Shown piece after piece: positions 1 through 9,379 of a stretch of DNA of 64,000 bases. Position numbers and translations under genes: made by a program. The first letter of the stretch is position 1; each line of letters begins with the position of its first letter. The stretch is from contig CBDCLO010000002.1 in NCBI GenBank assembly GCA_965218725.1, forward strand, positions 744,001 to 808,000, in the 5' to 3' direction. The notes beneath the pieces are model-generated. The model was not told where the DNA came from, searched no databases, and saw nothing but the letters and a program-made list of their open reading frames with translations. The stretch comes from WTHC01 sp965218725 (GTDB lineage: Archaea; Thermoproteota; Nitrososphaeria; Nitrososphaerales; Nitrosopumilaceae).

Positions 1-98
1 ATGTAGTATCATAACTTAATTTTGTGATTATACTGTAAAGATACTATTTAAAAATACTATAAAGTCTTTGTTATGATTAATAAGCTGGCCATTGCATA

Positions 99-2192
99 TT
101 ATATATTTTTTTTCCATACAAGCTTATTATACACAACTTCTGGAATAATCTTATTAAACTGTTTTGCACCACCGCTGTACCATTTTGTAAAAAATTCATA
201 TAGGTGCAACCGTAGTGACTGAATATATACTATTAGGCCTTCTATCATCATGATTCCCAAATTTCCACCTATTATAAGTGCGATTGCACCAAGAGAACTA
301 ATACCACCTAATGATTCGTATGCATTATTTACAGTCAATAACAATGCAGCATGTACAAGCAACATGATACCAATTCTGGCATAACTAATAGTATGAGCCA
401 AACATTCTATGGTTTTACCTAATAATACCTCCATTAGCACGCTAGCAGGATCACCACCTTCTTCAGGGTGTTCTTTTGCATGCTTTATACCACTTACCAT
501 CATTATGAAAACAGATACTGTTACTACTACCACAGCAATTCTAGTAATAATCCATACTTGAGCCCAATCTCCTAAAAATACTGTTACCCATGGCACACTT
601 TCTGTATGTATACTTGAATACATATTCATCACATCGTAACCAGAGCCAATTGCACATAACATGATAGCAACTATTCCAAAATAAAGCGAAAGATTTGGTA
701 TAGCTTCATAAATTATCGTAGATTTTTTTCCATCCCTGTTTAGCATAATTATATGTAATACAAATGCAAGAACCAAATGAACTATTCCTAAAAATATTGA
801 TATCTTGAGTATTGTTATAACCTGATCAAAGCTAAGCTCTGCTACACTAATTATTCCAACTAACCACGACACAGAATAAAATAGTCCTCCTTCGTGCAAC
901 GCCTTACTAAATGGATCCAAGCTATCTATGTGAAACCCAAATGCTTCTCCAGTTCCTACACCAGCAATAGATGCAAATGCGCCAGAAATTGCTATTAACA
1001 TGCCCCATCTAGATAAAATTCCCTGGCCTTTTAATTTGAATAATAATCCAAGTGACATTAACAATAAACCATGTCCTAAATCAGCAAACATCATTCCATA
1101 AAATATTGGCCACATCACTGCAATCATAGGAGTCGGATCTAATTCCTTCATTTTTGGAATCCCTTGACTTTGTGTTATTATTTCAAAGGTCTTAACAAAT
1201 TTTGGGTTATTTAATAATGTAGGGACATCTTCTAGTGGATCAGGTTCTTCTGTTATTGATACCCACTCTCTTGTTATCTTCATAAATCTATTTTCCATTT
1301 TTTTTGGTATATATCCTTGTATAACCGCAAATTGTTTAGTTCCACCTGGTTTACGTATAGTTTCAAGAACAACTTTAGATACAATTGAAGCTTCATAAGC
1401 TCTTAAAATTTCATATCTACGCTCTTTTGTAATATTATTTAATTTTTTTGTTATAGTATGTTGTTTTTCTGTGACATTTTTGATTTTAGATTCAATAAAT
1501 GAATGTGCTTCATTTGGTATTTGTGGTAAATTATCTGGAATAGAAAATATATCTGCGTTAAATCCACGCATCACCTTCAAGATCTTATCGTAATTTGTGG
1601 ATTCAGAAATTATAACTAGTCCTGCCTTGTTATTCACACCTAACTTATATTTATAAATCAGTGCATCTTCTAACGTGTGGTTTATTTCATCATAATCAGA
1701 AAAATTTATCACAAAAAACCCAATATAAAAATATCTAGATAACTTAAAACTACTAAGGTCTATGTTTAATTTTTTTGTAGAGTGTAACCAGTTTTTTAAC
1801 GTACTGTATTCATCTAATATTTTTTTAATACTAGTTAATTCATTAATGTTAAACAATATGGCATCAATCATATGTTGTTTCTTATCTTCTAAATCATCCA
1901 CAATTGATTCAATTTCTGATAATTTGTATGTCTTCTTTTTAATAGAGGTACCTTTGAAAAGAATTTCTAAAATCCCTACTCGATAGTTTATTTGTAAACC
2001 TTTCAGTACTTCATACATTGATTGATGTACTTTTTGTGTACGTAATAACAAATCATCAATTTCTTCTGTTAATATTTCATTTTTCATATCTATCTTATGG
2101 AACCATTCAAATTCTGCTAGTCTAGAAACAGCCTTAGTAGCTTCTACTCTAGGTAGAATTATTGTACCTATTTTAAGATCAGAAACTACCAC
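99..2192 (-). CDS. atpI: A/V-type ATP synthase subunit I (a subunit)
   Basis: Membrane stator subunit that forms the proton path against the K ring and anchors the peripheral stalk. The 697-residue length is normal for archaeal subunit I. The first ~340 residues are hydrophilic and helical (stalk-binding arm); from about residue 350 come multiple membrane helices, including the family-typical MWPIFYGMMFADLGHGL and the late segment around SYARIGIMLL that carries the essential arginine. GTG start at 2192. It is transcribed away from atpE-A-B-D-K, whereas in many archaea it lies in the same operon. Recognition from family pattern is firm. Confidence 0.95.
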   Translation of the reverse strand: MVVSDLKIGTIILPRVEATKAVSRLAEFEWFHKIDMKNEILTEEIDDLLLRTQKVHQSMYEVLKGLQINYRVGILEILFKGTSIKKKTYKLSEIESIVDDLEDKKQHMIDAILFNINELTSIKKILDEYSTLKNWLHSTKKLNIDLSSFKLSRYFYIGFFVINFSDYDEINHTLEDALIYKYKLGVNNKAGLVIISESTNYDKILKVMRGFNADIFSIPDNLPQIPNEAHSFIESKIKNVTEKQHTITKKLNNITKERRYEILRAYEASIVSKVVLETIRKPGGTKQFAVIQGYIPKKMENRFMKITREWVSITEEPDPLEDVPTLLNNPKFVKTFEIITQSQGIPKMKELDPTPMIAVMWPIFYGMMFADLGHGLLLMSLGLLFKLKGQGILSRWGMLIAISGAFASIAGVGTGEAFGFHIDSLDPFSKALHEGGLFYSVSWLVGIISVAELSFDQVITILKISIFLGIVHLVLAFVLHIIMLNRDGKKSTIIYEAIPNLSLYFGIVAIMLCAIGSGYDVMNMYSSIHTESVPWVTVFLGDWAQVWIITRIAVVVVTVSVFIMMVSGIKHAKEHPEEGGDPASVLMEVLLGKTIECLAHTISYARIGIMLLVHAALLLTVNNAYESLGGISSLGAIALIIGGNLGIMMIEGLIVYIQSLRLHLYEFFTKWYSGGAKQFNKIIPEVVYNKLVWKKNI

Positions 2193-2302
2193 ATTGTATA
2201 CAAAAATTTAAAAAACATAAATCTTTCTAAATATGATAAATACGTTAATTGTATAATTATTCAAAACATTAAAATCAGTTACTATTGAAAAATACTGTAT
2301 AG
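2193..2302. promoter_or_regulatory. Divergent promoter region atpI / atpE
   Basis: An AT-rich 110 bp spacer between the divergently transcribed ATP synthase units. It contains TTTAAA-like stretches on the atpI side (around 2205-2213), but the spacing to the GTG start is short and I cannot place either TATA box (Box A) with certainty. No gene is visible here. Confidence 0.4.
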
Positions 2303-2899
2303 ATGGAACTTACTAAGCTAGAAGAATTACTAGATAAAATTATATCTAAAACAGAGCAAGGTTTGTTATTAAATTTGAAAAAAACTTTAAATGAGTCAAA
2401 AGATCTTTTATCAAAATCATATGATTCTCTTGAGAGTGAATATGACAAAATAATGAATGATGGTAAAAAAGAATCAGAGAAATTAGAAAAACAAATTATT
2501 GGAAGTGCTGAGATAGAATCTAGAAATAAACAGCTATTACTAATAGAGGAATATATAGAAATAGTATTTAAAAAAGTAATACAAAAACTTGGAGTAATAA
2601 AGCGAGATGATAGCTACTTACAGTTAATGTTGTCTCTGGTTAATGAATCTATAAATACATTGGGTACATCAGAAATAGAAATCTTTGTAAATGATAAAGA
2701 TAATTATATAGTCAAATCTATACTGAAAAAATTTTCTAAAATAAAGATATCATCAGATAAATTAAATTGTATTGGTGGAATTAAAGCTAAAACTATGGAT
2801 GGTACTATGATGTTTGATAATACCATTGATTCTAGACTTACAAACATGAAGCCTTTAATAAGGAAAGAAATTGCAACGAAATTTGGTGTTGATAATTAA
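2303..2899 (+). CDS. atpE: A/V-type ATP synthase subunit E (peripheral stalk)
   Basis: Stalk subunit of the archaeal ATP synthase, 198 residues, matching family length. The N-terminal ~90 residues are charged and alpha-helical (coiled-coil stalk); the C-terminal half has the globular E-subunit pattern with GGIKAKTMDGTMMFDNTID and a final RLTN..PLIRKEIA helix. First gene of the plus-strand ATPase operon. Its TAA stop is followed immediately by the TTG start of atpA, so translation is probably coupled. Confidence 0.92.
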   Translation: MELTKLEELLDKIISKTEQGLLLNLKKTLNESKDLLSKSYDSLESEYDKIMNDGKKESEKLEKQIIGSAEIESRNKQLLLIEEYIEIVFKKVIQKLGVIKRDDSYLQLMLSLVNESINTLGTSEIEIFVNDKDNYIVKSILKKFSKIKISSDKLNCIGGIKAKTMDGTMMFDNTIDSRLTNMKPLIRKEIATKFGVDN

Positions 2900-4666
2900 T
2901 TGGTAGCAAAAGGTAGAATAGTCTGGGTTAGTGGACCTGCAGTGAAGGCTGATGGAATGGCAGATGCCAAAATGTATGAGACAGTTTCTGTAGGTGAATC
3001 AAAACTAATAGGGGAAGTAATTAGATTAACTGGTGATATTGCATTTATTCAAGTTTACGAGACCACAAGCGGACTTAGACCAGGGGAACCTGTAACAGGA
3101 ACAGGAACTCCACTTAGTGTATTGCTTGGACCAGGAATAATAGGACAAATCTACGATGGAATACAACGACCACTAAAAGAGCTTTCCAAAAAATCTGGTT
3201 CTTTCATATCACGTGGAATAATTACATCACCAGTTGATATGAATAAAAAATATACATTTATTCCAAAAGTACGTGTTGGTGATGAGGTATATGGTGGCAC
3301 TGTAATAGGTACTGTACAAGAAACTGAACTAATTGAACATAGTATCATGATACCTCCAAATCATATAGGTGGAAAAGTCATCAATGTTGTCGGTGAAGGA
3401 AAATATGATATAGAAACTGAAATTATAGATCTTGACAAAAATTCTGTTGCTGTAAAAATGTATCATAGGTGGCCTGTAAGACGACCACGACCATACCAAA
3501 AAAGATATGATCCTACTGTTCCATTATTGACAGGACAACGAGTGATTGATACATTCTTTCCACTAGCAAAAGGTGGCACAGGATCCATTCCAGGTGCATT
3601 TGGCACAGGTAAAACTGTAACTCTTCATCAAATTGCAAAGTGGGCTGATTCTCAAGTTGTAGTTTATATCGGTTGTGGAGAACGCGGAAATGAAATGACT
3701 GAAGTGCTAGTAGAATTTCCAGAATTAAAAGATCCTAGAAGTGGTAAACCATTAATGGATAGAACAGTCCTTGTTGCCAATACTAGTAATATGCCAGTTG
3801 CAGCTAGAGAAGCAAGCATTTACACTGGTGTAACAATTGCAGAGTACTACAGAGATATGGGAAAAGACGTTGTGCTTGTAGCTGATTCCACAAGTAGGTG
3901 GGCTGAAGCACTACGAGAAATGAGTGGAAGACTAGAAGAAATGCCAGCTGAAGAAGGATATCCATCATATCTTGCTTCAAGATTAGCAGAATTTTATGAG
4001 AGAGCAGGACGAGTAAAAGCTAATGGTATACCTGATCGAGATGGCTCAGTTAGCTTGGTTGGTGCAATTTCTCCCTCTGGCGGAGACTTTACTGAACCTG
4101 TCACTACTCACACAATGAGATTTATAAAAACATTTTGGGCACTAGATGCTAAACTTGCATATTCAAGACATTATCCTTCTATCAATTGGATGAGTAGCTA
4201 TTCTGGATACTTGTCTGATATTGCAAAATGGTGGAGTAAAAATGTAAGTAAGGATTGGTTAAACATAAGAGGTGAAATATATGGAATCTTACAAAGAGAA
4301 GACACATTAAAAGAAATTGTTAGGTTGCTAGGTCCTGAAGCACTTCCAGATGAGGAAAAACTAATTCTTGAAGTAGCTAGAATGATAAAAATTGGAATTT
4401 TACAACAAAATTCATTTGATGATATAGATACATATTGCAGTCCTGAAAAACAATTTAAATTATTACATTTATTATTTACATTCTATAAAAATGGTGTACA
4501 ATCACTGAAAGATGGTGCATCGCTTGCAGATATTCGTGCAATGCCGATCATATCAGCTCTTCTTAAAGCTAGAATGGAAATACCAGATGAAAAAATAGAG
4601 AAGCTAGAACAATTAAACAGTATTATGATTGAACAATTTAAAAATATTAAAGGAGTAAAACAGTAA
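2900..4666 (+). CDS. atpA: A/V-type ATP synthase catalytic subunit A
   Basis: Catalytic subunit of the A1/V1 head. 588 residues, normal for the family. It has the N-terminal beta barrel, the A-specific insertion (roughly residues 110-200), a P-loop GAFGTGKT at residues 232-239, GCGERGNEMTEVL after it, and the Walker B region around DVVLVADSTSRWAEALREMS. The start is TTG directly after the atpE stop; the VAKGRIVWVSGP N-terminus is family-typical, which supports it. It sits between E and B, the usual archaeal order except that C and F are absent from the operon. Confidence 0.97.
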   Translation: MVAKGRIVWVSGPAVKADGMADAKMYETVSVGESKLIGEVIRLTGDIAFIQVYETTSGLRPGEPVTGTGTPLSVLLGPGIIGQIYDGIQRPLKELSKKSGSFISRGIITSPVDMNKKYTFIPKVRVGDEVYGGTVIGTVQETELIEHSIMIPPNHIGGKVINVVGEGKYDIETEIIDLDKNSVAVKMYHRWPVRRPRPYQKRYDPTVPLLTGQRVIDTFFPLAKGGTGSIPGAFGTGKTVTLHQIAKWADSQVVVYIGCGERGNEMTEVLVEFPELKDPRSGKPLMDRTVLVANTSNMPVAAREASIYTGVTIAEYYRDMGKDVVLVADSTSRWAEALREMSGRLEEMPAEEGYPSYLASRLAEFYERAGRVKANGIPDRDGSVSLVGAISPSGGDFTEPVTTHTMRFIKTFWALDAKLAYSRHYPSINWMSSYSGYLSDIAKWWSKNVSKDWLNIRGEIYGILQREDTLKEIVRLLGPEALPDEEKLILEVARMIKIGILQQNSFDDIDTYCSPEKQFKLLHLLFTFYKNGVQSLKDGASLADIRAMPIISALLKARMEIPDEKIEKLEQLNSIMIEQFKNIKGVKQ

Positions 4667-4667
4667 A

Positions 4668-6062
4668 TTGACAGAGAAAGGTATACAATACAGCAAAATT
4701 GCTGAGATTAAAGGCCCTTTAGTAGTAGTAGATAACGTGGAAAGTGCTGCATTCGATGAATTGGTTGAAATCAATACAACAGATGGAGAAAAAAGACTTG
4801 GTAAAGTTCTTGAAGTTGGAAATGGAAAAGCTGTAGTACAGATTTTTGAAGGAACTACAGGTCTCTCAATATCACAGACAAGTGCTAAATTTGTTGGAAA
4901 AGTAATGGAGATGCCTGTTTCTGAACAAGTTCTTGGAAGAATATTTGATGGTCTTGGTAGAGCTAAAGATGGATTGCCAGAACCAATACCAGATAAATTT
5001 TTGGACATAAATGGTGCTCCTATGAATCCAGAACAGAGAGAATACCCTAGAGATTTTATACAAACAGGAGTATCTGTAATAGACGGGATGCTTACATTAG
5101 TACGAGGTCAAAAACTTCCTATATTTTCAGGCTCTGGCATGTCTCATAATATTTTAGCTGCGCAAATTGCACGTCAGGCATCAGTAATAGGTACTAATGA
5201 TGAGTTTGCAGTAGTTTTTGCTGCAATAGGTGTACAATACAGTGAATCAGAATATTTTAAACGTAGTCTAGAAGAATCAGGTGCATTGAAAAGAAGTGTA
5301 TTATTTCTAAATCTTGCTGATGATCCAGCAATTGAAAGAATAATAACTCCCCGTGTAGCACTAACCGTAGCAGAATATTTAGCATATGATCTTGGAATGC
5401 ATGTATTGGTAATACTTACTGATATGACAAACTATGCTGAAGCACTAAGAGAAATAAGTGCTGCACGTGAAGAAGTTCCTGGACGAAAAGGATATCCAGG
5501 ATATTTGTATACAGATCTTTCTACTATCTATGAACGTGCTGGACGATTAAAAGGTAGGAATGGTAGTGTTACACAAATGCCAATTCTGTCAATGCCATCA
5601 GATGATATAACTCATCCAATACCAGATCTTACAGGATATATAACAGAAGGACAAATTGTACTAGATAGAGATCTATTTAGGCGTGGAATTTATCCTCCTG
5701 TAAATATACTGATGAGTTTAAGTAGGATCATGAAAGATGGTATTGGTGAAGGCAGAACAAGATCCGATCACCAAGAAATATCCAATCAAAACTATGATGC
5801 GTACTCTAGGGCACAAGAAGTAAGAGCACTTGCAGGTATAGTTGGAAAAACTGGATTAACAGATATTGATACAAAATATCTTGAAATTGGGGATAAGTTT
5901 GAAAAAGAATTTTTAATACAAGATATATACGAAAATAGATCACTAGATGAAACTCTGTCATTACAATGGAAAGTAGCTTCAATATTGCCTAAGAATGAAT
6001 TAACAAAAATTAAAGATAAATTTATTAACATGTATTATAAGCCAAAGAAAAATGTCGTTTGA
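4668..6062 (+). CDS. atpB: A/V-type ATP synthase regulatory subunit B
   Basis: Non-catalytic nucleotide-site subunit of the head, 464 residues. Shows the B-subunit signatures REYPRDFIQTGVSVIDGM and SGSGMSHNILAAQIARQA (the degenerate P-loop typical of B), then ILTDMTNYAEALREIS and RKGYPGYLYTDLSTIYERAG. TTG start one base after the atpA stop. The 3' end overlaps atpD by 11 bp. No oddities seen. Confidence 0.97.
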   Translation: MTEKGIQYSKIAEIKGPLVVVDNVESAAFDELVEINTTDGEKRLGKVLEVGNGKAVVQIFEGTTGLSISQTSAKFVGKVMEMPVSEQVLGRIFDGLGRAKDGLPEPIPDKFLDINGAPMNPEQREYPRDFIQTGVSVIDGMLTLVRGQKLPIFSGSGMSHNILAAQIARQASVIGTNDEFAVVFAAIGVQYSESEYFKRSLEESGALKRSVLFLNLADDPAIERIITPRVALTVAEYLAYDLGMHVLVILTDMTNYAEALREISAAREEVPGRKGYPGYLYTDLSTIYERAGRLKGRNGSVTQMPILSMPSDDITHPIPDLTGYITEGQIVLDRDLFRRGIYPPVNILMSLSRIMKDGIGEGRTRSDHQEISNQNYDAYSRAQEVRALAGIVGKTGLTDIDTKYLEIGDKFEKEFLIQDIYENRSLDETLSLQWKVASILPKNELTKIKDKFINMYYKPKKNVV

Positions 6063-6684
6063 TCAGAATGTCTCTGCAACTAAAATAGAACTTCTAAAAT
6101 ACAGGAGGTCTAGTAAAATAGCTTCTATGGTTCAAAAAATACTAGATGATAAAAGAAAAGTTTTGTTGAAAAATATTGAAGATATGATTACAGAAGCCAC
6201 AAAGGCACGTAATGATATATGGGATCCTATTCAAGAGATTTATAAAGCTATTAACAATGCCTGCCTCTCATTAGGGACTAGTACTGTAGACATGATCTCT
6301 GATTCTATTCCATCAGTCATGAAAGTTGATGTAAATATCAAGAGAATAGTAGATGTAATAACTCCTACACTGAATGTATTGAAAAAAGATTTTAAATCAA
6401 TATCATATAGTTTCATTGATACAAATTCGTTTATTGACAGTGCTACAAAACAAATTAAACATATACTTCCAAATATATGTAAGGCTGCAGAATATGAAAA
6501 TTCCATATTGAGCCTTGCACGAGCACTTGAAAAAACACAGAAACTGTTAAACGCATTGGAAAACGTGATAATACCACAATATCAGCAAAGAATAAAGTTT
6601 ATTCTTGCTACATTAGAAGAAAGAGAAAGAGAAGAATTCGCAAGATTAAAAAAAGTAAAAGCTGCTATAGAAAAACGAAAGTAA
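6052..6684 (+). CDS. atpD: A/V-type ATP synthase subunit D (central stalk)
   Basis: Central rotor shaft subunit, 210 residues. The N-terminal TKIELLKYRRSSKIASMVQKILDDK helix and the C-terminal helix with LNALENVIIPQYQQRIKFI, ending in EEREREEFARLKKVK, are characteristic of subunit D and form its antiparallel coiled coil. The start lies inside the end of atpB, and its stop (TAA) shares its last base with the ATG of the next small ORF. Confidence 0.95.
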   Translation: MSFDQNVSATKIELLKYRRSSKIASMVQKILDDKRKVLLKNIEDMITEATKARNDIWDPIQEIYKAINNACLSLGTSTVDMISDSIPSVMKVDVNIKRIVDVITPTLNVLKKDFKSISYSFIDTNSFIDSATKQIKHILPNICKAAEYENSILSLARALEKTQKLLNALENVIIPQYQQRIKFILATLEEREREEFARLKKVKAAIEKRK

Positions 6685-6815
6685 TGGCAAAAGAAGAAAT
6701 TAAAGAACTATTGAACGAGTCTACCAAGACCATAGTTTCTATACATGATGATCTTACTAGTACAATTAAAAATAGGTTTAGTGATTTCAAGAAAAATACC
6801 ATGGATAAAATATAA
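6684..6815 (+). CDS. Small 43-residue protein inside the ATP synthase operon
   Basis: An ATG-initiated ORF beginning on the last base of the atpD stop (TAATG) and ending with TAA at 6815. The product is 43 residues, charged and predicted helical, starting MAKEEIKELLNESTKTIV; no membrane segment or cysteines. The one-base stop/start overlap is the same kind of junction used elsewhere in this operon, which argues for translation. It does not resemble subunit F or C, and I do not recognise the family. A stalk-associated or assembly role is only inference from position. Confidence 0.55.
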   Translation: MAKEEIKELLNESTKTIVSIHDDLTSTIKNRFSDFKKNTMDKI

Positions 6816-6824
6816 GTCTCATGA

Positions 6825-6832
6825 TTTAAATA
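6825..6832 (+). promoter_or_regulatory. Putative Box A (TATA) in front of atpK
   Basis: TTTAAATA lies in the short gap between the 43-residue ORF and atpK. Its centre is about 19 nt upstream of the first possible atpK ATG (6847) and 31 nt upstream of the second (6859). Archaeal TATA boxes sit about 26 nt before the transcript start, so this favours extra transcription of atpK and initiation at 6859. Inference from spacing only. Confidence 0.45.
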
Positions 6833-6846
6833 TGGAATAAGAAAAG

Positions 6847-7164
6847 ATGATTACATTAATGAAATATTTAATGATATTTTTTATTGTGTTTGTAGTGTTA
6901 GCGGTGTCTCTTACGGTAGATGTAAGTGCTGAAGAAACAGTAACAGGTAGTGGTAATGAGAGTTCAAAATTATTAGGTGCTGGGCTGGCATTTGGACTGG
7001 CAGCAGGTGGTGCAGGTATAGGACTTGGGTACGTGGGTTCAGCTGGTTTGGCAGTAATTAGTGAAAACCCATCACTTCAATCTAAGGTGTTTATATTTAT
7101 TGGCATGGTAGAATCAATTGCAATATATGGAATAGTAATGATGTTCATTATTATTGGACAATAA
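6847..7164 (+). CDS. atpK: A/V-type ATP synthase subunit K (c-ring proteolipid)
   Basis: Rotor-ring proteolipid. It has an N-terminal hydrophobic leader ending near VSAEE, probably a cleaved signal, then a two-helix hairpin: a glycine-rich helix (LGAGLAFGLAAGGAGIGLG) and a second helix with the ion-binding glutamate in GMVESIAIYGIVMMF. One hairpin per subunit. Alternative start at 6859 (MKYLMIF...) gives a more typical leader and fits the upstream TATA box. An extra copy of its message would match the high c-ring stoichiometry. Confidence 0.93.
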   Translation: MITLMKYLMIFFIVFVVLAVSLTVDVSAEETVTGSGNESSKLLGAGLAFGLAAGGAGIGLGYVGSAGLAVISENPSLQSKVFIFIGMVESIAIYGIVMMFIIIGQ

Positions 7165-7197
7165 CACCATTCCTTATTTTTATAATTTATATTAAAA

Positions 7198-7653
7198 TCA
7201 ACGATATGATAATTTGTTAACATCTAATGTTCTATTGCAATATCTGCACCGTAGTATTTTTTTATCAACTACATCCATTATAGTTTCTACTCGTTCACTA
7301 CTGTTAGTGATACAGTCAGGATTGCTACAAATGAAAATCCTATCTATTTGATCAGGTAGTGATAGATGTCTCTTTTTAACCACACTAAAATTTTTGATAA
7401 TATTTACAGTAGATCTAGGAGCAATCACTGCTATTTTGTTAGTTTCATCATCTTTCAAAAATCTATTTTCTACTTTTATTATATTCTTTTTATTGAGCTT
7501 CCTACTTGGTACATTAAGTGCTATTGTTATTACATTTCCATCTTTTTCATCTATGTCAAGTGCATTTAAAACCTGAATTCCTTTCATTTTATTGATATGA
7601 TCTATCACTGTCCCATTTTCTATTCTACGTACTAATAAATTTGGTTTGTTCAT
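7198..7653 (-). CDS. pyrI: Aspartate carbamoyltransferase regulatory subunit
   Basis: Nucleotide-binding regulatory chain of ATCase in pyrimidine synthesis. About 151 residues from the ATG at 7653 (MNKPNLLVRRIENGTVIDHI), the usual PyrI N-terminus; an upstream in-frame start would add 15 unconserved residues. The C-terminal zinc site is intact: CSNPDC followed by CRYC. It runs opposite to pyrB with only 28 bp between starts, instead of forming the common pyrB-pyrI operon. It converges on atpK. Confidence 0.94.
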   Translation of the reverse strand: MNKPNLLVRRIENGTVIDHINKMKGIQVLNALDIDEKDGNVITIALNVPSRKLNKKNIIKVENRFLKDDETNKIAVIAPRSTVNIIKNFSVVKKRHLSLPDQIDRIFICSNPDCITNSSERVETIMDVVDKKILRCRYCNRTLDVNKLSYR

Positions 7654-7681
7654 AGTATGATTTGTATATGTATGAATATAT
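7654..7681. promoter_or_regulatory. Very short divergent promoter region pyrI / pyrB
   Basis: Only 28 bp separate the two start codons. AT-rich TATA-like stretches are present on both strands (for example TATATATG before pyrB), so at least one promoter must lie within the other gene's start region. Mutual interference or co-regulation of the two ATCase subunits is plausible but is inference. Confidence 0.4.
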
Positions 7682-8620
7682 ATGATCAAAGTGCTCAACG
7701 AGTTTTTTCAACAAGATATTGTATCTATTAGAGATTTAAATAAACAAAAACTAGAGCTAGTTTTTGATGTAACAGATAAATTAATAAATAAAAGTAGAAT
7801 TCATGTTACCGGTAGTGGTAAAGTACTCGGATGTCTTTTTTTTGAACCTAGTACTAGAACAAGATTAAGTTTTGAAGCTGCAATGATGTATATTGGAGGA
7901 AGTAATCTAGGGATATCGTCAGATCTATCATCAATACGAAAAGGTGAAAGCTTGGCCGACACAATAAAAATAATGTCTTTATATTCTGATATCATAGTTT
8001 TAAGACATCCTCTTGATGGCTCCAGTAGATTTGCAGCAAAAATATCTGAGAAACCAGTAATAAATGGTGGAAGCGGAACTGAAGAGCATCCTACACAAGC
8101 TATACAAGATCTATACACAATAAAAAAAGAAAAAAAAAAAATAGATGGATTGAAAATAGGTATAATAGGAGATCTAAAATACGGCAGAACTGTTTACTCC
8201 CTGCTACATGCACTAAGTAACTATGATGTAAATGTATATCTGATATCACCTGAAACACTAAAAATTAGATCAGATTCAATATATGACATAAAAAAAAAAA
8301 TTCAGTTTACGGAATCAACTAATCTTGAAGAATATATCCATGATCTAGATGTGATTTATGTAACAAGAATCCAAAAGGAAAGGTTCCCTGACGAAGAAGA
8401 ATATGTAAAAGTAAAGGGAAGTTATGTGATAGACTTAAAATTAGTAAAAAAATTAAAAAATAGTGCTATTATTCTACACCCATTACCTAGATTAGAAGAA
8501 ATTACATACTTGATAGATAAAATAAAACAAGCAAAATACTTTAAACAAGCTGAATATGGTAAGTATACTAGAGCAGCACTTTTAGGATTAGTTTTAAATA
8601 AAAATGGTTTTAATGACTAA
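7682..8620 (+). CDS. pyrB: Aspartate carbamoyltransferase catalytic subunit
   Basis: Condenses carbamoyl phosphate with aspartate, the committed step of pyrimidine synthesis. 312 residues. Carbamoyl-phosphate site FEPSTRTRLSFE begins near residue 54; the HP-T-Q motif appears in GSGTEEHPTQAIQDL; the aspartate-domain loop is ILHPLPRLEEI. All catalytic motifs look intact and the length is normal. It pairs with the divergently transcribed pyrI. Confidence 0.96.
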   Translation: MIKVLNEFFQQDIVSIRDLNKQKLELVFDVTDKLINKSRIHVTGSGKVLGCLFFEPSTRTRLSFEAAMMYIGGSNLGISSDLSSIRKGESLADTIKIMSLYSDIIVLRHPLDGSSRFAAKISEKPVINGGSGTEEHPTQAIQDLYTIKKEKKKIDGLKIGIIGDLKYGRTVYSLLHALSNYDVNVYLISPETLKIRSDSIYDIKKKIQFTESTNLEEYIHDLDVIYVTRIQKERFPDEEEYVKVKGSYVIDLKLVKKLKNSAIILHPLPRLEEITYLIDKIKQAKYFKQAEYGKYTRAALLGLVLNKNGFND

Positions 8621-8656
8621 CATAATATATTATTAAAATCAATGTGATTTTATACA

Positions 8657-9379
8657 TTGAATATAATAGAAATTGAAGAATTAAATGTAAGATATGGTAC
8701 ATCCAATGTTCTTGTTGATGTTAGTTTTAAAGTATGTCAAAATGATTTTCTAGGTATTATAGGTCCAAATGGTGCTGGAAAAACTACACTTTTTTTATGC
8801 ATGTTAGGGATTGTAAATAATTATAATGGTTTAATAAAATTTTTTGGTGACGATATACAAAAATCAAAAAAACATCTTAAATATATTGGATATGTTCCAC
8901 AAAAACCAATTTTTGATAAGCATTTTCCAATCACTGTAAAAGAAGTAGTTAAAATGGGTTTAAATAAAAAATGTAATGAAGAAATAGTAAACCATGCGCT
9001 GCAACAGGCTTGCATACATGAACTTTCTAATAAACGAATAGGTGAATTGTCAGGAGGTCAACAACAACGTGTGTTCATTGCAAAAGCACTAGTAGGCAAT
9101 CCAAGGATTCTAATCTTAGATGAGCCAGTAACTGGAATTGATTCACAGAGTACAGAATTATTTTATGGTACTCTGAGGAAACTTAACAAAAAAAATATAA
9201 CCATACTATGGTCATCCCATGATCTTGATGCAGTAAATATGTTAGCAAATAAAGTAGCATGTTTGAACCACACATTGTTTTTTCATGGAGTTTCTAATGA
9301 ATTTTTTAATAATGATAATTTGATAAAAAAATATTCTGAATATTCTATGCAAAGACATATGTCAGGACACGAAAAATGA
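8657..9379 (+). CDS. ABC transporter ATPase, zinc/manganese (ZnuC/MntB) type
   Basis: ATPase of a metal-family (cluster 9) ABC importer, 240 residues. Walker A GPNGAGKTTL near residue 35, Q-loop VPQKP, signature LSGGQQQRVFIAKAL, Walker B ILILDEPVTGID and a switch histidine in SSHDLDAV. TTG start. Its 3' end overlaps the permease gene by 4 bp (ATGA), so the two are one operon. The ion (Zn, Mn or Fe) cannot be decided from sequence. No substrate-binding protein lies beside it. Confidence 0.9.
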   Translation: MNIIEIEELNVRYGTSNVLVDVSFKVCQNDFLGIIGPNGAGKTTLFLCMLGIVNNYNGLIKFFGDDIQKSKKHLKYIGYVPQKPIFDKHFPITVKEVVKMGLNKKCNEEIVNHALQQACIHELSNKRIGELSGGQQQRVFIAKALVGNPRILILDEPVTGIDSQSTELFYGTLRKLNKKNITILWSSHDLDAVNMLANKVACLNHTLFFHGVSNEFFNNDNLIKKYSEYSMQRHMSGHEK

